DNA of 64,000 nucleotides from Oleiphilaceae bacterium (lineage in GTDB: Bacteria > Pseudomonadota > Gammaproteobacteria > Pseudomonadales > Oleiphilaceae). Of this stretch, positions 32,592 to 41,842 are shown in pieces (position 1 is the stretch's first letter; every line of letters starts with the position of its first letter). The notes under the pieces were generated by a model that was not told where the DNA came from, searched no databases, and was given only the letters and a program-made list of their open reading frames with translations. The stretch is from assembly GCA_022447365.1 (NCBI GenBank), contig JAKVBL010000003.1, positions 496,001 through 560,000 of the forward strand. The letters run 5' to 3'. The translations under genes were made by a program, and so were the position numbers.

Positions 32592-33722
32592 GTGTATAAA
32601 GCGGCGATAACCGGCACAGGTTTGTTTACTCCAACGCAGTCAATTAGTAATGATGAGTTGGTAGAAAGCTTTAATAGTTATGTTGCGGCATTTAATGCAG
32701 AAAACGCAGCTGCCATTGAAGACGGAAGCGTCGCACCCTTACAAGAATCTTCTTCTGCTTTCATAGAGAAAGCTAGCGGAATTAAAAGCCGTTATGTGAT
32801 GAATAAAGAGGGTATTCTTGATCCAATGCGCATGGCGCCGAATATCCCCGAACGACCAAATTCTGAGCCGAGTGTTTTATGTGAAATGGCAACAGCCGCC
32901 GCAAAAGACGCGCTGGCTCAAGCCAATAAAACGGTGGCTGATGTTGATGCCGTACTTGTAGCTTGTTCCAACTTACAGCGAGCTTACCCAGCAATATCTA
33001 TTGAAGTTCAACAGCAGCTTGGGATTGACGGCTTTGGCTTCGATATGAATGTTGCATGTTCGTCTGCCACATTTGCTCTTCAAACTGCGCTTGATTTGGT
33101 GAAAGCCGGAACAGCGCGGTCCGTACTTGTTCTGAATCCTGAAGTCTGTACAGCTCACCTAAATTTTAGAGATCGCGATAGTCACTTTATTTTTGGCGAT
33201 GTTGCGACTGCTATTCTTGTTGAAAGACAAGATTTGATGTCTGTCGATACGTATTACGAAGTGGTCAGCGCAAAATTAAAAACAAGTTTCTCGAATAATA
33301 TTCGTAACAATTTCGGTTTTATGAATCGTTGCGCTCCAGAAGCGCAAGCTAACGCAGATAAGTTATTTGTTCAAGAGGGGAGAAAGGTATTTAAAGAGGT
33401 TTCTCCAATGGTTGCCAATATGATTGTTGAGCACCTCGCAGATAACGATTTCACTCCAGACCAGCTCAAGCGAATGTGGCTGCATCAAGCTAACTTAAAT
33501 ATGAACCTTTTGATTGCGAAGAAGGTCTTAGGTCGACCTGCAGAGGAAGGCGAGGCTCCTGTGATATTAGATGAATATGCTAATACGTCATCTGCAGGAT
33601 CAATTATTGCCTTTCATAAGTACCGTGATGACTTGGCCGTTGGTGATACTGGTGTGATTTGCTCGTTTGGCGCAGGTTACTCAGTTGGCAGTGTTATTGT
33701 TAAGAAGTGTGCGAAGGTCTAA
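32592..33722 (+). CDS. Beta-ketoacyl-ACP synthase III family enzyme
   Basis: A KAS III-type condensing enzyme of 376 residues, longer than housekeeping FabH (about 320). The triad is complete: Cys156 in NVACSSATF, His298 in LHQANLNMN and Asn331 in YANTSSAGSI. It carries an inserted segment around residues 25-90. The long form resembles Pseudomonas PA3286-type enzymes, which condense medium-chain acyl-CoA with malonyl-ACP; that assignment is inference. GTG start behind AGAAGGGGAAA, a very good ribosome site. Its neighbours, MlaA and a patatin lipase, also concern lipids. Confidence 0.88.
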   Translation: MYKAAITGTGLFTPTQSISNDELVESFNSYVAAFNAENAAAIEDGSVAPLQESSSAFIEKASGIKSRYVMNKEGILDPMRMAPNIPERPNSEPSVLCEMATAAAKDALAQANKTVADVDAVLVACSNLQRAYPAISIEVQQQLGIDGFGFDMNVACSSATFALQTALDLVKAGTARSVLVLNPEVCTAHLNFRDRDSHFIFGDVATAILVERQDLMSVDTYYEVVSAKLKTSFSNNIRNNFGFMNRCAPEAQANADKLFVQEGRKVFKEVSPMVANMIVEHLADNDFTPDQLKRMWLHQANLNMNLLIAKKVLGRPAEEGEAPVILDEYANTSSAGSIIAFHKYRDDLAVGDTGVICSFGAGYSVGSVIVKKCAKV

Positions 33723-33749
33723 AACTAGAATACTAATAAGCTACAAGTT

Positions 33750-34496
33750 ATGTACGGAACCACATTGATTAAAAAATGGATTTTTATCTCTCTCGCCTTA
33801 ATAGCCTGCTCGGCTAGTTCTGTTCGAGCTGAAGAACTTTCAGAAACTGAAGTAGATCCCTACGAGGGTTTTAATCGAACCATGTTTGCGTTCAATCAAG
33901 AAATTGATCGCTATGTGTTAAAACCTGTTGCCCAAGGTTATAACTACGTGATGCCTAAGTTTATGAATATAGGCATCACGAATTTTTTTAATAATCTTGA
34001 TGATGTAGAGACGTTTGCAAACAGTATTCTGCAAGGGAAGCTCCACAATGCAGTTGTGTCGCTTAATCGCGTAATTTGGAATACAACTTTCGGGTTGGCT
34101 GGTTTTATTGATGTCGCGACCTACTTCGGCTTGCAGAATCAAGAGGAAGATTTTGGGCAGACCTTAGCGTTTTATGGTTATGAAAATAGCAGCTATATCG
34201 TTTGGCCTTTTTTAGGTCCTTCCACCTTTAGAGATACCTTAGGGCGCGCAGCGGATACTTACTCTGATCCGCTTTATTACACAGATGAATTATCGAGTAC
34301 GGAAAAGCTCGCATTAACAGGGCTCAAAGTTCTTGATATTCGAGCAGATCTCTTGAAGGTTGAACACTTAATGGCTGGATCTGATCCTTATGTCTTTGTT
34401 CGCAATGCCTATTTGCAAAATCGTAACTACCTCATACGTGATGGTGTTGTGGAAGATGCCTTTGCGAATGACGACTTAGATTTGGAGGACTTTTAA
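33750..34496 (+). CDS. mlaA: Outer-membrane lipid asymmetry lipoprotein MlaA (VacJ)
   Basis: MlaA removes phospholipids from the outer leaflet of the outer membrane and passes them to the Mla transport chain. The 248-residue protein has a signal sequence with lipobox-like LALIAC. The family segments are DPYEGFNRTMFAFN, PKFMNIGITNFFNNLDD, RVIWNTTFGLAGFIDVA, EEDFGQTLAFYG and YIVWPFLGPSTFRDT. No mlaBCDEF genes are in the window. It begins 27 bases after the KAS III gene. Confidence 0.95.
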   Translation: MYGTTLIKKWIFISLALIACSASSVRAEELSETEVDPYEGFNRTMFAFNQEIDRYVLKPVAQGYNYVMPKFMNIGITNFFNNLDDVETFANSILQGKLHNAVVSLNRVIWNTTFGLAGFIDVATYFGLQNQEEDFGQTLAFYGYENSSYIVWPFLGPSTFRDTLGRAADTYSDPLYYTDELSSTEKLALTGLKVLDIRADLLKVEHLMAGSDPYVFVRNAYLQNRNYLIRDGVVEDAFANDDLDLEDF

Positions 34497-34631
34497 GCCT
34501 TTAAAAAAATGCGCAACAGTTAAATATTCACTTCTCTTTTACATTCCTTCACATCAATACTCATCAACTCCACAGATGTCTTAATTGCTGTCCGCTATAT
34601 TTTTTTAAAAGACGGCAGGAAAAGGTTTCTC

Positions 34632-36101
34632 GTGGAAAACAAGCAAGCGTATATAAAAAAACTAAAAGGCTACTTAAATGAGTCAACAAGCTATGCGCAA
34701 TGGAATGAGATCGCTTTAACCTTAGATCACACGCTCGACAATCAGCAATGGAAGCTGGAACCCTATTCAGATATTTATAATTTTGATGTGCTTTCAGAGC
34801 GGATGCATGCCTTGCGTAACTTGCGTTTGCGTGAAGACTTAGAGGGTTTAGGTCGTGCTCTTCGTGAAGGGCTTCATCACGACTTGGGGAATATGGGAGA
34901 CCCAAGGCTATATTCCGTTTGTTACGTCGGCACTAAACGTCTTATTGATGAGTATGTCGAAGAGGTATGCGTCGCGCTACAATTTCTTTGCCGACACCCT
35001 AAATCTTCGATGCTTCCAGCTCAGCAACTTGATTTTTTCAAAGCAATTCTCCTTAGTTATGGTCGACCGGCTTTGTTGATGAGTGGTGGTGCCTCGTTAG
35101 GAGCATTTCACTTAGGTGTAGTTAAAGCGCTTTGGGAACAAGATCTTTTACCTCAGGTTGTCGCAGGATCAAGTGCAGGGTCTATCATTGCTGCCTTATT
35201 AGGAACGCATACTGATGAAGAGCTGCCAGAGTTTTTCGACCCTGAGAATTTGAACCTTAAACCCTGGAAATGGGCGGGTATCTTAAATGGTCTTCGTGGT
35301 CGCGGGTTTATGGAGCAAAGTAAACTACGCGAGTCGATTCATTACTATATCGGTGACTATACGATGCAAGAGGCCTTTGAGAGAACTGGCCGCAGTGTCA
35401 ATATCACCGTGTCCCCTGTGAAGCATCAGCAAAAAGAGAGGCTTTTAAGCGGTTACACATCGCCTAACTTAATGATGTGGAGCGCGGCGCTGGCGTCTTG
35501 TGCTGTTCCTAGTATCTTTCCTCCTGTTCAGTTGCAGCAAAAGGATGAGAAGGGAAATCATGCGGCCTATATGCCAAATATGCGTTGGGTGGATGGAAGT
35601 GTGGTTTCTGACTTGCCGATCGAAAGGTTGATGCATTTGCACGATGTTAACTTCAGCATCGTTAGTCAAACAAACCCGCATGTTGTGCCGTTTCTAAAAG
35701 AAGAGCATGCCGACAAGAATCGTTTACGCGATTTACCGGGTAAAATCTTGAAAGGAGAGCTTCGCTTCCATGGTCAAGCTGTGTCTGATTATCTTCGTAA
35801 GCACAACCAAAATGAAATTGTTAGACAAGGCGCAGGCCAAATCTATTCCATGCTTTCGCAACGTTATCAGGGTGATGTCACTTTATATCCCAAATATAAG
35901 TTGAGTCATTATGCGAAGGTTCTTTCAAATCCATCAAGCGACTTTATTTCAGAGCTAATGATGCAAGGTCAGCGCGCTACTTGGCCGCGTTTAGCTATGA
36001 TTCGAACTCACGCAAAAATTAGTAAGACGCTCGAGCAGTGTATTACTGATCTGAAAAGTGAAGTCAGAACACATAAAGCGAAGTTAAGAGTTATTGCTTG
36101 A
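34632..36101 (+). CDS. Patatin-like phospholipase with DUF3336-type N-terminal region
   Basis: A patatin-fold lipid acyl hydrolase of 489 residues. The oxyanion motif is SGGASLGAFHLG, the nucleophile is Ser181 in GSSAG, and Asp321 in DGS completes the catalytic dyad. The first ~145 residues match the DUF3336-type region found ahead of patatin domains in triacylglycerol-lipase-like proteins. There is no signal peptide, so it is cytoplasmic or peripheral on the inner membrane. GTG start; 135 bases separate it from mlaA. It probably hydrolyses phospholipids or acylglycerols; the substrate is not known. Confidence 0.9.
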   Translation: MENKQAYIKKLKGYLNESTSYAQWNEIALTLDHTLDNQQWKLEPYSDIYNFDVLSERMHALRNLRLREDLEGLGRALREGLHHDLGNMGDPRLYSVCYVGTKRLIDEYVEEVCVALQFLCRHPKSSMLPAQQLDFFKAILLSYGRPALLMSGGASLGAFHLGVVKALWEQDLLPQVVAGSSAGSIIAALLGTHTDEELPEFFDPENLNLKPWKWAGILNGLRGRGFMEQSKLRESIHYYIGDYTMQEAFERTGRSVNITVSPVKHQQKERLLSGYTSPNLMMWSAALASCAVPSIFPPVQLQQKDEKGNHAAYMPNMRWVDGSVVSDLPIERLMHLHDVNFSIVSQTNPHVVPFLKEEHADKNRLRDLPGKILKGELRFHGQAVSDYLRKHNQNEIVRQGAGQIYSMLSQRYQGDVTLYPKYKLSHYAKVLSNPSSDFISELMMQGQRATWPRLAMIRTHAKISKTLEQCITDLKSEVRTHKAKLRVIA

Positions 36102-36158
36102 ATCTTGGCTTTTAGTTACTCTTTGTTAATTAAATAACAATGTTTGTTCTTGGAAGCT

Positions 36159-37988
36159 ATGTATCTCGATTATTTCGGCTTAAAAGAAGCGCCGTTTTCT
36201 ATCGCTCCTGACCCCCGTTATTTGTTTATGAGTGAGCGCCATCGCGAAGCCTTGGCTCACTTGCTCTATGGCGTTCAAGGCCAAGGTGGGTTTATTGTTC
36301 TTACGGGTGAAGTGGGAACAGGTAAAACCACAATTTGCCGTTGTTTTTTGAATCAAGTTCCTAGCAACACTGATGTTGCTTTTATCGTTAATCCTAAACT
36401 TTCCGCACACGAGCTTCTCGCCTCTATTTGTGATGAGTATGGAATTGAGTATGAGAGAGATGCTTCGATTAAATCTCTCAACGATGCATTGAACGCATAC
36501 TTATTGGATGCTCACGCAAAGCAGCGCCACACGGTATTGATTATCGATGAGGCTCAGAACTTAGCGTCTGATGTGTTGGAGCAGTTAAGGCTCTTGACGA
36601 ATCTAGAAACGTCAGAGAAAAAGTTATTGCAGATCATCCTTCTTGGGCAGCCTGAGTTACGTGACATGTTGGCTCAAACTGAGCTTCGTCAGCTGGCTCA
36701 GAGAATCACAGCGCGTTACCACTTACAGTCTTTAAATCGCGTTGAACTTGGTACTTACGTGTCTTGTCGCTTGGCTGTTGCTGGTAGGAAACCGCGCTTG
36801 TTTAGTGATAAAGCCTTGAACCGACTATACAAGCTCAGTGGCGGCGTTCCGCGTTTAATAAATTTGCTCTCTGATCGAGCGCTATTAGGCGCCTACGCAA
36901 GCAATTCAGATCAGGTTGAAGTTGAACATATCAAACGAGCTAACTACGAAATACTCGGTGAAAGTCGTTCTGCGTGGGAGCGTTTCGTCTTTCAATACGG
37001 GTATCGAGTAGTGGGTACCGCGTTGGGGATCACTTTGTTTGTTGGTCTCGGCGTATGGTCTAAGCCGTTTTTGGATAGCATCACGCCTTTTGTTGATTCG
37101 TCAGTAAATAGTGTCGTCGAAGTGACAAAATATCCTGAGAAAACTATCTCGCATATAAATGATCAGAAGGATGAGGTTGATGTCGATCAATCTTCTGCAC
37201 TTCAAACTCATGCACTTGTTTTAAAGCCAGAAAACGGAGAGCAGGTTTATATCAATGACTTTGAAGAAGCTTTGTCTTCATCACCAGAGTCGTTAGTAGC
37301 ATATGTAGAAGCTCCTAATCCAGATACGCGCCTGCTACAACAGGTAATGGAGAAGAGTGCCCCTGAATCAGCCGGAAGCATCCCTCTTGCTGCTGTTAGT
37401 GTTGATTTAGGTGGCCGAGAAAAAGGTAAGAAAGATAAGTTACAAGCATTTCAGTCGCTTTTTGAAAGTTGGAATTTAAACTACGTTGAAGAGCCTTTCC
37501 AATTAGCATGCGAGTTTGCCCAAGTGAACGGACTTGCGTGTCTTCATAAGCAAGGAAATTGGCGTAGTTTGATACGTATTGACCGTCCTGCCGTACTCAC
37601 ATTGTTTAATAATCAAGGCCAGAAAATTCATGTTGCCTTGTTAAAGATCGAAGGTGATTTTGCTCTGGTAGAGCATTCGGGTGAAAAGTTTAGAACCTCT
37701 CTAGATGATATTGATCGTTATTGGTTAGGCGAGTATTCAGTGATATGGCAACTCCCTCCTTATAAGTCTGGAATCGTCACACCGGGACAACTTAAAGAAG
37801 GTGCATGGTTGGAGAAAGGCTTAGCCGAAATTAACCCTGAGACCAAAGACTTAAGCTTGCAAGAGCAAGTGATTGAATTTCAGCGTTCTATGGGGCTTGT
37901 TCCTGATGGTATCGCCGGTAGTCTGACCTTAATTCAAATGAATAATTTGTTGGAAACCGACGCACCAAAGTTATTAGGAAACTCATAA
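36159..37988 (+). CDS. gspA: ExeA/GspA-type AAA+ ATPase with peptidoglycan-binding domain
   Basis: A 609-residue inner-membrane ATPase that, with GspB, helps insert and assemble the type II secretin through the peptidoglycan. The AAA+ part begins YLDYFGLKEAPFSIAPDP, with Walker A GEVGTGKTT and Walker B VLIIDEAQ. A membrane helix lies at about residues 288-308. The periplasmic part has a C39-peptidase-like fold (LACLHKQGNW through WQLPPYKSG) and a C-terminal peptidoglycan-binding repeat (VIEFQRSMGLVPDGIAGSLTLIQM). The ATG at 36159 gives the family N-terminus; the frame extends to a TTG at 36144, which would give a better-spaced ribosome site only if one existed, and none is clear. gspB follows after three bases. 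Confidence 0.92.
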   Translation: MYLDYFGLKEAPFSIAPDPRYLFMSERHREALAHLLYGVQGQGGFIVLTGEVGTGKTTICRCFLNQVPSNTDVAFIVNPKLSAHELLASICDEYGIEYERDASIKSLNDALNAYLLDAHAKQRHTVLIIDEAQNLASDVLEQLRLLTNLETSEKKLLQIILLGQPELRDMLAQTELRQLAQRITARYHLQSLNRVELGTYVSCRLAVAGRKPRLFSDKALNRLYKLSGGVPRLINLLSDRALLGAYASNSDQVEVEHIKRANYEILGESRSAWERFVFQYGYRVVGTALGITLFVGLGVWSKPFLDSITPFVDSSVNSVVEVTKYPEKTISHINDQKDEVDVDQSSALQTHALVLKPENGEQVYINDFEEALSSSPESLVAYVEAPNPDTRLLQQVMEKSAPESAGSIPLAAVSVDLGGREKGKKDKLQAFQSLFESWNLNYVEEPFQLACEFAQVNGLACLHKQGNWRSLIRIDRPAVLTLFNNQGQKIHVALLKIEGDFALVEHSGEKFRTSLDDIDRYWLGEYSVIWQLPPYKSGIVTPGQLKEGAWLEKGLAEINPETKDLSLQEQVIEFQRSMGLVPDGIAGSLTLIQMNNLLETDAPKLLGNS

Positions 37989-37991
37989 CAA

Positions 37992-38927
37992 ATGTCATAC
38001 ATACTAGAGGCCCTCGAACGCTCAGAACGGGAACGTCAGCAACAAGGCCAACCATCTTTTAGACAAGATCAGCACTTGTTGCATCTTCGCCAGCAAAAAC
38101 GATTTCCTTGGATAGGGTTACTCGTAGCGGTTCTTTTCTTAAATGCACTGGTGTTTTTGTATATTCACTTTTCGTCTTCGTCTGTGATAGTTGAAACGGC
38201 AGCAGAGCATAAAACGCAGGCGCTAAATCAAACTCCAGTTGTGCCAAAAGCTAAAATAATAGGGGCGATTGATCAAAAGTCTATTGAGCAGAATCCCCAT
38301 ACTTTGGTTGACGATAAATCGGTAAATCGACAGAAGTCTGAAGACGTAATCGTTCCGGTAGTAACAAAAGCCCAAGTGTCCGATCAAAATTCAGTGGAAG
38401 AAAGGCGATCAATTCTTATTGAGCCGAGACTGCTGTCAAATCAGGATGCTAATCATGAAGAGTTGGACTCGGGTAGTAATATCTCCGCGCTTGATAAGAA
38501 AATCAATCAATTAGATAAGGAACGTTTAGAATTGAGCCCTTTAGTTCAGTTGTCCGATGTTCCGCTCGATAGTAATGACGAAAGTGTCAATGATGTTGGG
38601 CTCTCTGCCAACTTGGAAGGTGAAGATAGCTCTTCTTTGCCTTTATCCTCATCGCAAGTGCTCGAGTTAAATAATCAATATCACGATGTCCTGTTTTTAC
38701 ATGAAATAAGCAATTCTGCGCGTCCTCGTGTTCCGAAGCTTCTGTTTAATAGCCATATCTATAGTTCTGATCCGAGTGCTAGACGTGTCATGATCAATAA
38801 TATTTATCTGAGAGAAGGGCAGATGTTTGAAGGTATGACTGTCTTGCTGATAGATGAGAATCATGTGGTGTTTGAAAAGCAAGGTCAGCAATTCAAAATT
38901 GCTGCTATGCGAGATTGGTTGGGTTAA
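37992..38927 (+). CDS. gspB: General secretion pathway protein B (GspB/ExeB-like)
   Basis: A 311-residue protein that begins with the conserved MSYILEALERSERERQ. It has one membrane helix (about residues 38-58), a long polar and poorly conserved periplasmic linker, and a C-terminal GspB domain (VPKLLFNSHIYSS to FKIAAMRDWLG, about residues 247-311) that binds the secretin. It works with the adjacent ExeA-like ATPase. No other gsp genes are present here, which is common because the gspAB pair is often separate from the main cluster. Confidence 0.93.
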   Translation: MSYILEALERSERERQQQGQPSFRQDQHLLHLRQQKRFPWIGLLVAVLFLNALVFLYIHFSSSSVIVETAAEHKTQALNQTPVVPKAKIIGAIDQKSIEQNPHTLVDDKSVNRQKSEDVIVPVVTKAQVSDQNSVEERRSILIEPRLLSNQDANHEELDSGSNISALDKKINQLDKERLELSPLVQLSDVPLDSNDESVNDVGLSANLEGEDSSSLPLSSSQVLELNNQYHDVLFLHEISNSARPRVPKLLFNSHIYSSDPSARRVMINNIYLREGQMFEGMTVLLIDENHVVFEKQGQQFKIAAMRDWLG

Positions 38928-38940
38928 ACGCGGCGTTTAA
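38924..38940. repeat. Palindrome spanning the gspB stop codon
   Basis: TTAAACGC-G-GCGTTTAA is a perfect inverted repeat with 8-base arms and a single central base. It includes the gspB stop codon and lies in the short gap to the convergent hydrolase gene. No T run follows, and the loop is too small for a normal terminator stem without melting the inner pairs. Confidence 0.5.
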
Positions 38941-38964
38941 TCAGAGATATATTTCGCTGTGTGT

Positions 38965-39870
38965 CTATTGGGCGTTTGTTCCGCTGTTTGATGCTAAGAA
39001 ATTAAGTAGTGTTTTGCGCGCTTTTTCATATGCCAGGCCTTGCGTGTGTAAGCCCAATGTTTGATAGCTAGTAATATTAAGATCGTTTTGTTTAGCGATC
39101 GCTTCTAATTGCGTGAAGTGACGATAGTCGACGACAGGATCATTTTTGCTGTGCATCAGTAATATCGGAGTTTGTTTCAGTTCTGAGATATGTTTTTCAG
39201 GGTTATAGTCGCTTTCAATTAGACTCGCTGGAACTTGCACAAGCCACGTCAACCAGTGTTTTCTCATTGCTTCTCGCGCTACTTGGGGCCAGTTGGCCGG
39301 AGCAGATTCGCTGATTAAAGCGTTGATAGTTCGTAGATCTTCATCCGTCTTATTTATGTTCGCTGCATAGGTAATTGCTAGGGCTCCCCCCATACTCTGA
39401 CCAAATACAAAGAAAGATTGTTCGGATCCTGCGAGCCGAGTGCTTATCCATCGGTGTGCGCTTTGTATGTCGATAAATGCGCTTCGTAGTGTCGATCCAC
39501 CTTCTGATAAGCCATAACCGCGGTAATCTAAAAGAAATACCTCATAGCCGAATTTAGTTAGCCATGCGACTGAATTGATATGTGTGCTGATGTTCTCCCC
39601 ATTGCCATGCAGATATAGGATTGTTCCTTTCGGGCTTTGTCCTTTACTAGGTTTGATCAGCCAGTTAACAAGTTTAAATCCCTCCGATTCAAGCGTAACA
39701 GTCTCATATTCGACGTTGAGATCGTTTGGGGTTTTGTAGTGTTGCTGGTGGGGAAAAAACAAAAAGCTAGATAGGTTACTGCAGCCCACGCTTGTTATAA
39801 GCGCAAAAATTAATAATAGACGAATAGGAATAGAACTGATGTTATGAGCTAGATTAGAAGTACCACGCAA
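38965..39870 (-). CDS. Alpha/beta hydrolase, predicted lipoprotein
   Basis: An alpha/beta-hydrolase-fold protein of 301 residues with a lipoprotein signal (LLLIFALITSVGC). After GTILYLHGNGENIS, the oxyanion region, come YRGYGLSEGG and the nucleophile elbow FGQSMGGALA. DPVVDYRH supplies the likely acidic residue and LGLHTQG the histidine. It belongs to the YfhR/BEM46-like group of serine hydrolases; the substrate is unknown. The start overlaps the end of the upstream DUF4105 gene by 17 bases, so the two are likely coexpressed. Confidence 0.85.
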   Translation of the reverse strand: MRGTSNLAHNISSIPIRLLLIFALITSVGCSNLSSFLFFPHQQHYKTPNDLNVEYETVTLESEGFKLVNWLIKPSKGQSPKGTILYLHGNGENISTHINSVAWLTKFGYEVFLLDYRGYGLSEGGSTLRSAFIDIQSAHRWISTRLAGSEQSFFVFGQSMGGALAITYAANINKTDEDLRTINALISESAPANWPQVAREAMRKHWLTWLVQVPASLIESDYNPEKHISELKQTPILLMHSKNDPVVDYRHFTQLEAIAKQNDLNITSYQTLGLHTQGLAYEKARKTLLNFLASNSGTNAQ

Positions 39871-41752
39871 GGCCGATTTCTCCCGCGGTTTGATAGTCTT
39901 TGGTGATGCTTTGATGTCGTTCTAAGTTAGATTCTGAATACGATACCCCGAGACGAAGGCTGGTATTAGAAAACGCAGCGACACCAACTCCAAGGTAGGC
40001 TGTTTGCTGATTAAAATTTGCTCCGAGTAGAGAGTAGTGACGCTCCCAATACGCATTGAAATTAATGCTTCCAGTTTGTATTAGCCAGTTGAGTTTAGGA
40101 CCGCTATCGATGGTAAATCCTTTATCGATATCTGAGTCGATGTATGCGCGTGAACTGAGCAACACACTGCTAAGCAAATCGATATTGCTCGTAATAGGCG
40201 TGCGATAGCTGACGCCGGGGCCGGCATTGAGATACGGCATTAGTTCGTCAGATTGATAGATGTTGCGCGTCAGGCCTGTAGAAACAAACCAAGAGATAGG
40301 TTTGATGAAATTATCTCTAGGTGAGAAAGAGCGAATATCGATGGCTCTAAATTCTTCAAGTTGAAATTGAGCGTTTGACTCTGGCTTATCAAGATAAGAC
40401 TTAAACTTCGCGTGAATGATTTCGAGTTGAGCTCCTGGGATATATCCCAGTACAGGGTCTAAGAAATCATGATAAGACATCCGAAGATCAAGTCCGATGT
40501 AATTGCCATCTATGTCATGACCGGAGCGCGCTAACCAGCGGTGAGATCGATGGCCTTGGTCATCACGTGTTTTAGGCGTCGGTGTACTCGTAAAGCTTTG
40601 ATCTACGTTAATTTTACTTCGCTCGGACAATAGTCTGATTGTACGCTTATTGTAATACGCAGCTTCATCAGGCTCTTCTTTAGCTCGGTATCGCGCGATG
40701 GATACTGCAAGTTCTATTGCCTGAGCTTTATGTTTGTCACTTAACACTGATGTTGATGTGAGCTCTGATACTTCCCGATTTCGTTCATTTAATAGCTGTT
40801 CAGCAAATTGCTGTGTCGCATAAGAAGTTTGATTACGGCGGTGCTTTAATGCTGTTTGCATCGAAGGTCTAAACCTTGCGCTCTTAATGAGTCCGGCTTC
40901 TTGCAAGGCTCTAACTGTATCGGCTGGAATTACATCTGTGCTGAATTGTTTTGATAACTCAAATCTTGTACTAGAAGCATCGAGAAGTGTTAGAAGATGA
41001 TACGAGCAGTTCTCAGTAAAAAAGTAATAGTCGAAATGCGTATCTTTAATCTCCCAGACATGGAGCATGAATAGCTGCAATTCCTGATTGTTTATGTCTA
41101 GTTCGTATTCCCACACATCTCGGGATTCAAGGTAATTGTATTCTTTTACTTTTTCATAATACGGCAATACCGAAAAAACACCTGGGTAACCTCCACTCAG
41201 GCCTTTGTAGCTAAAAACAAGTTCGTTATCGTTCGGGTCGGCGTTGGCAGCATAATTAATACTGTACGAAAGTAGATCGCTTTTATGTGTAGAGCTGTCG
41301 ATACGCATTAGGGTATGACCAAACATCGATGAAGGGCTGTTCAAATATGCCGCAGGAAAGATCAGTGTTAAACCCTGCGCTGATACATCTTGAAGAAATT
41401 GCTTGAGCTCAGGACAGTTTAAATTTTCATTGGTTAAATAGCCGTGGCTTTGAAGCCAGGTAAAGCGAGCAGGATATTTACATCGGTATTTGTTGAAGTC
41501 TGTTCCGAAAGTTGACATCGCTTCAATGGTGGCACTGAGTTCACTTTTGGGATTGGTTTGTCCGTCAGGACTCAGAAAAAAACTAGGATCGTCGACTTGG
41601 CTTCCTTGCTCGGAAAGAATGCCGACCTGATGATAGTGTAAGAGGTCTAGCCATTTTCGATCATTAGCTAGTTGGGTTAGATCAGAAGCAATACTTTTCG
41701 TCGCTGGAAGTAATACAGCCAAAAACACGAGAATAATTACGAGTAAGCGCAT
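39854..41752 (-). CDS. DUF4105-family envelope protein
   Basis: About 632 residues with a cleavable signal peptide (LLVIILVFLAVLLPATKSIAS). The middle part, LIFPAAYLNSPSSMFGHTLMRID and FYFFTENCSYHLLTLLD-like YYFFTENCSYHLLTLLDA, is characteristic of DUF4105, with a conserved Cys and His that suggest a papain/NlpC-like hydrolase fold. The C-terminal ~200 residues alternate hydrophobic and polar residues and end in aromatic WYF, as in an outer-membrane beta-barrel. The frame extends to a GTG at 41767; the ATG at 41752 starts exactly at the signal peptide. Function unknown. Confidence 0.85.
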   Translation of the reverse strand: MRLLVIILVFLAVLLPATKSIASDLTQLANDRKWLDLLHYHQVGILSEQGSQVDDPSFFLSPDGQTNPKSELSATIEAMSTFGTDFNKYRCKYPARFTWLQSHGYLTNENLNCPELKQFLQDVSAQGLTLIFPAAYLNSPSSMFGHTLMRIDSSTHKSDLLSYSINYAANADPNDNELVFSYKGLSGGYPGVFSVLPYYEKVKEYNYLESRDVWEYELDINNQELQLFMLHVWEIKDTHFDYYFFTENCSYHLLTLLDASSTRFELSKQFSTDVIPADTVRALQEAGLIKSARFRPSMQTALKHRRNQTSYATQQFAEQLLNERNREVSELTSTSVLSDKHKAQAIELAVSIARYRAKEEPDEAAYYNKRTIRLLSERSKINVDQSFTSTPTPKTRDDQGHRSHRWLARSGHDIDGNYIGLDLRMSYHDFLDPVLGYIPGAQLEIIHAKFKSYLDKPESNAQFQLEEFRAIDIRSFSPRDNFIKPISWFVSTGLTRNIYQSDELMPYLNAGPGVSYRTPITSNIDLLSSVLLSSRAYIDSDIDKGFTIDSGPKLNWLIQTGSINFNAYWERHYSLLGANFNQQTAYLGVGVAAFSNTSLRLGVSYSESNLERHQSITKDYQTAGEIGLAWYF

Positions 41753-41787
41753 ACATCCATGCCGCACGAAAATATTATTATTTTAAT

Positions 41788-41825
41788 AAGAAGAACCCTC
41801 TTTCAGACGAAAGAAGGTTCTTCTT
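41788..41825 (-). terminator. Strong hairpin after the DUF3015 gene
   Basis: AAGAAGAACC-CTCTTT and AAAGAA-GGTTCTTCTT pair over about 16 bases with a single mismatch and a CAGACG loop. It sits 17 bases past the DUF3015 stop codon, and on the minus strand a T/A-rich tract follows. It separates that gene from the DUF4105 gene downstream. Confidence 0.75.
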
Positions 41826-41842
41826 TAGCTCTTTTTATGTTG

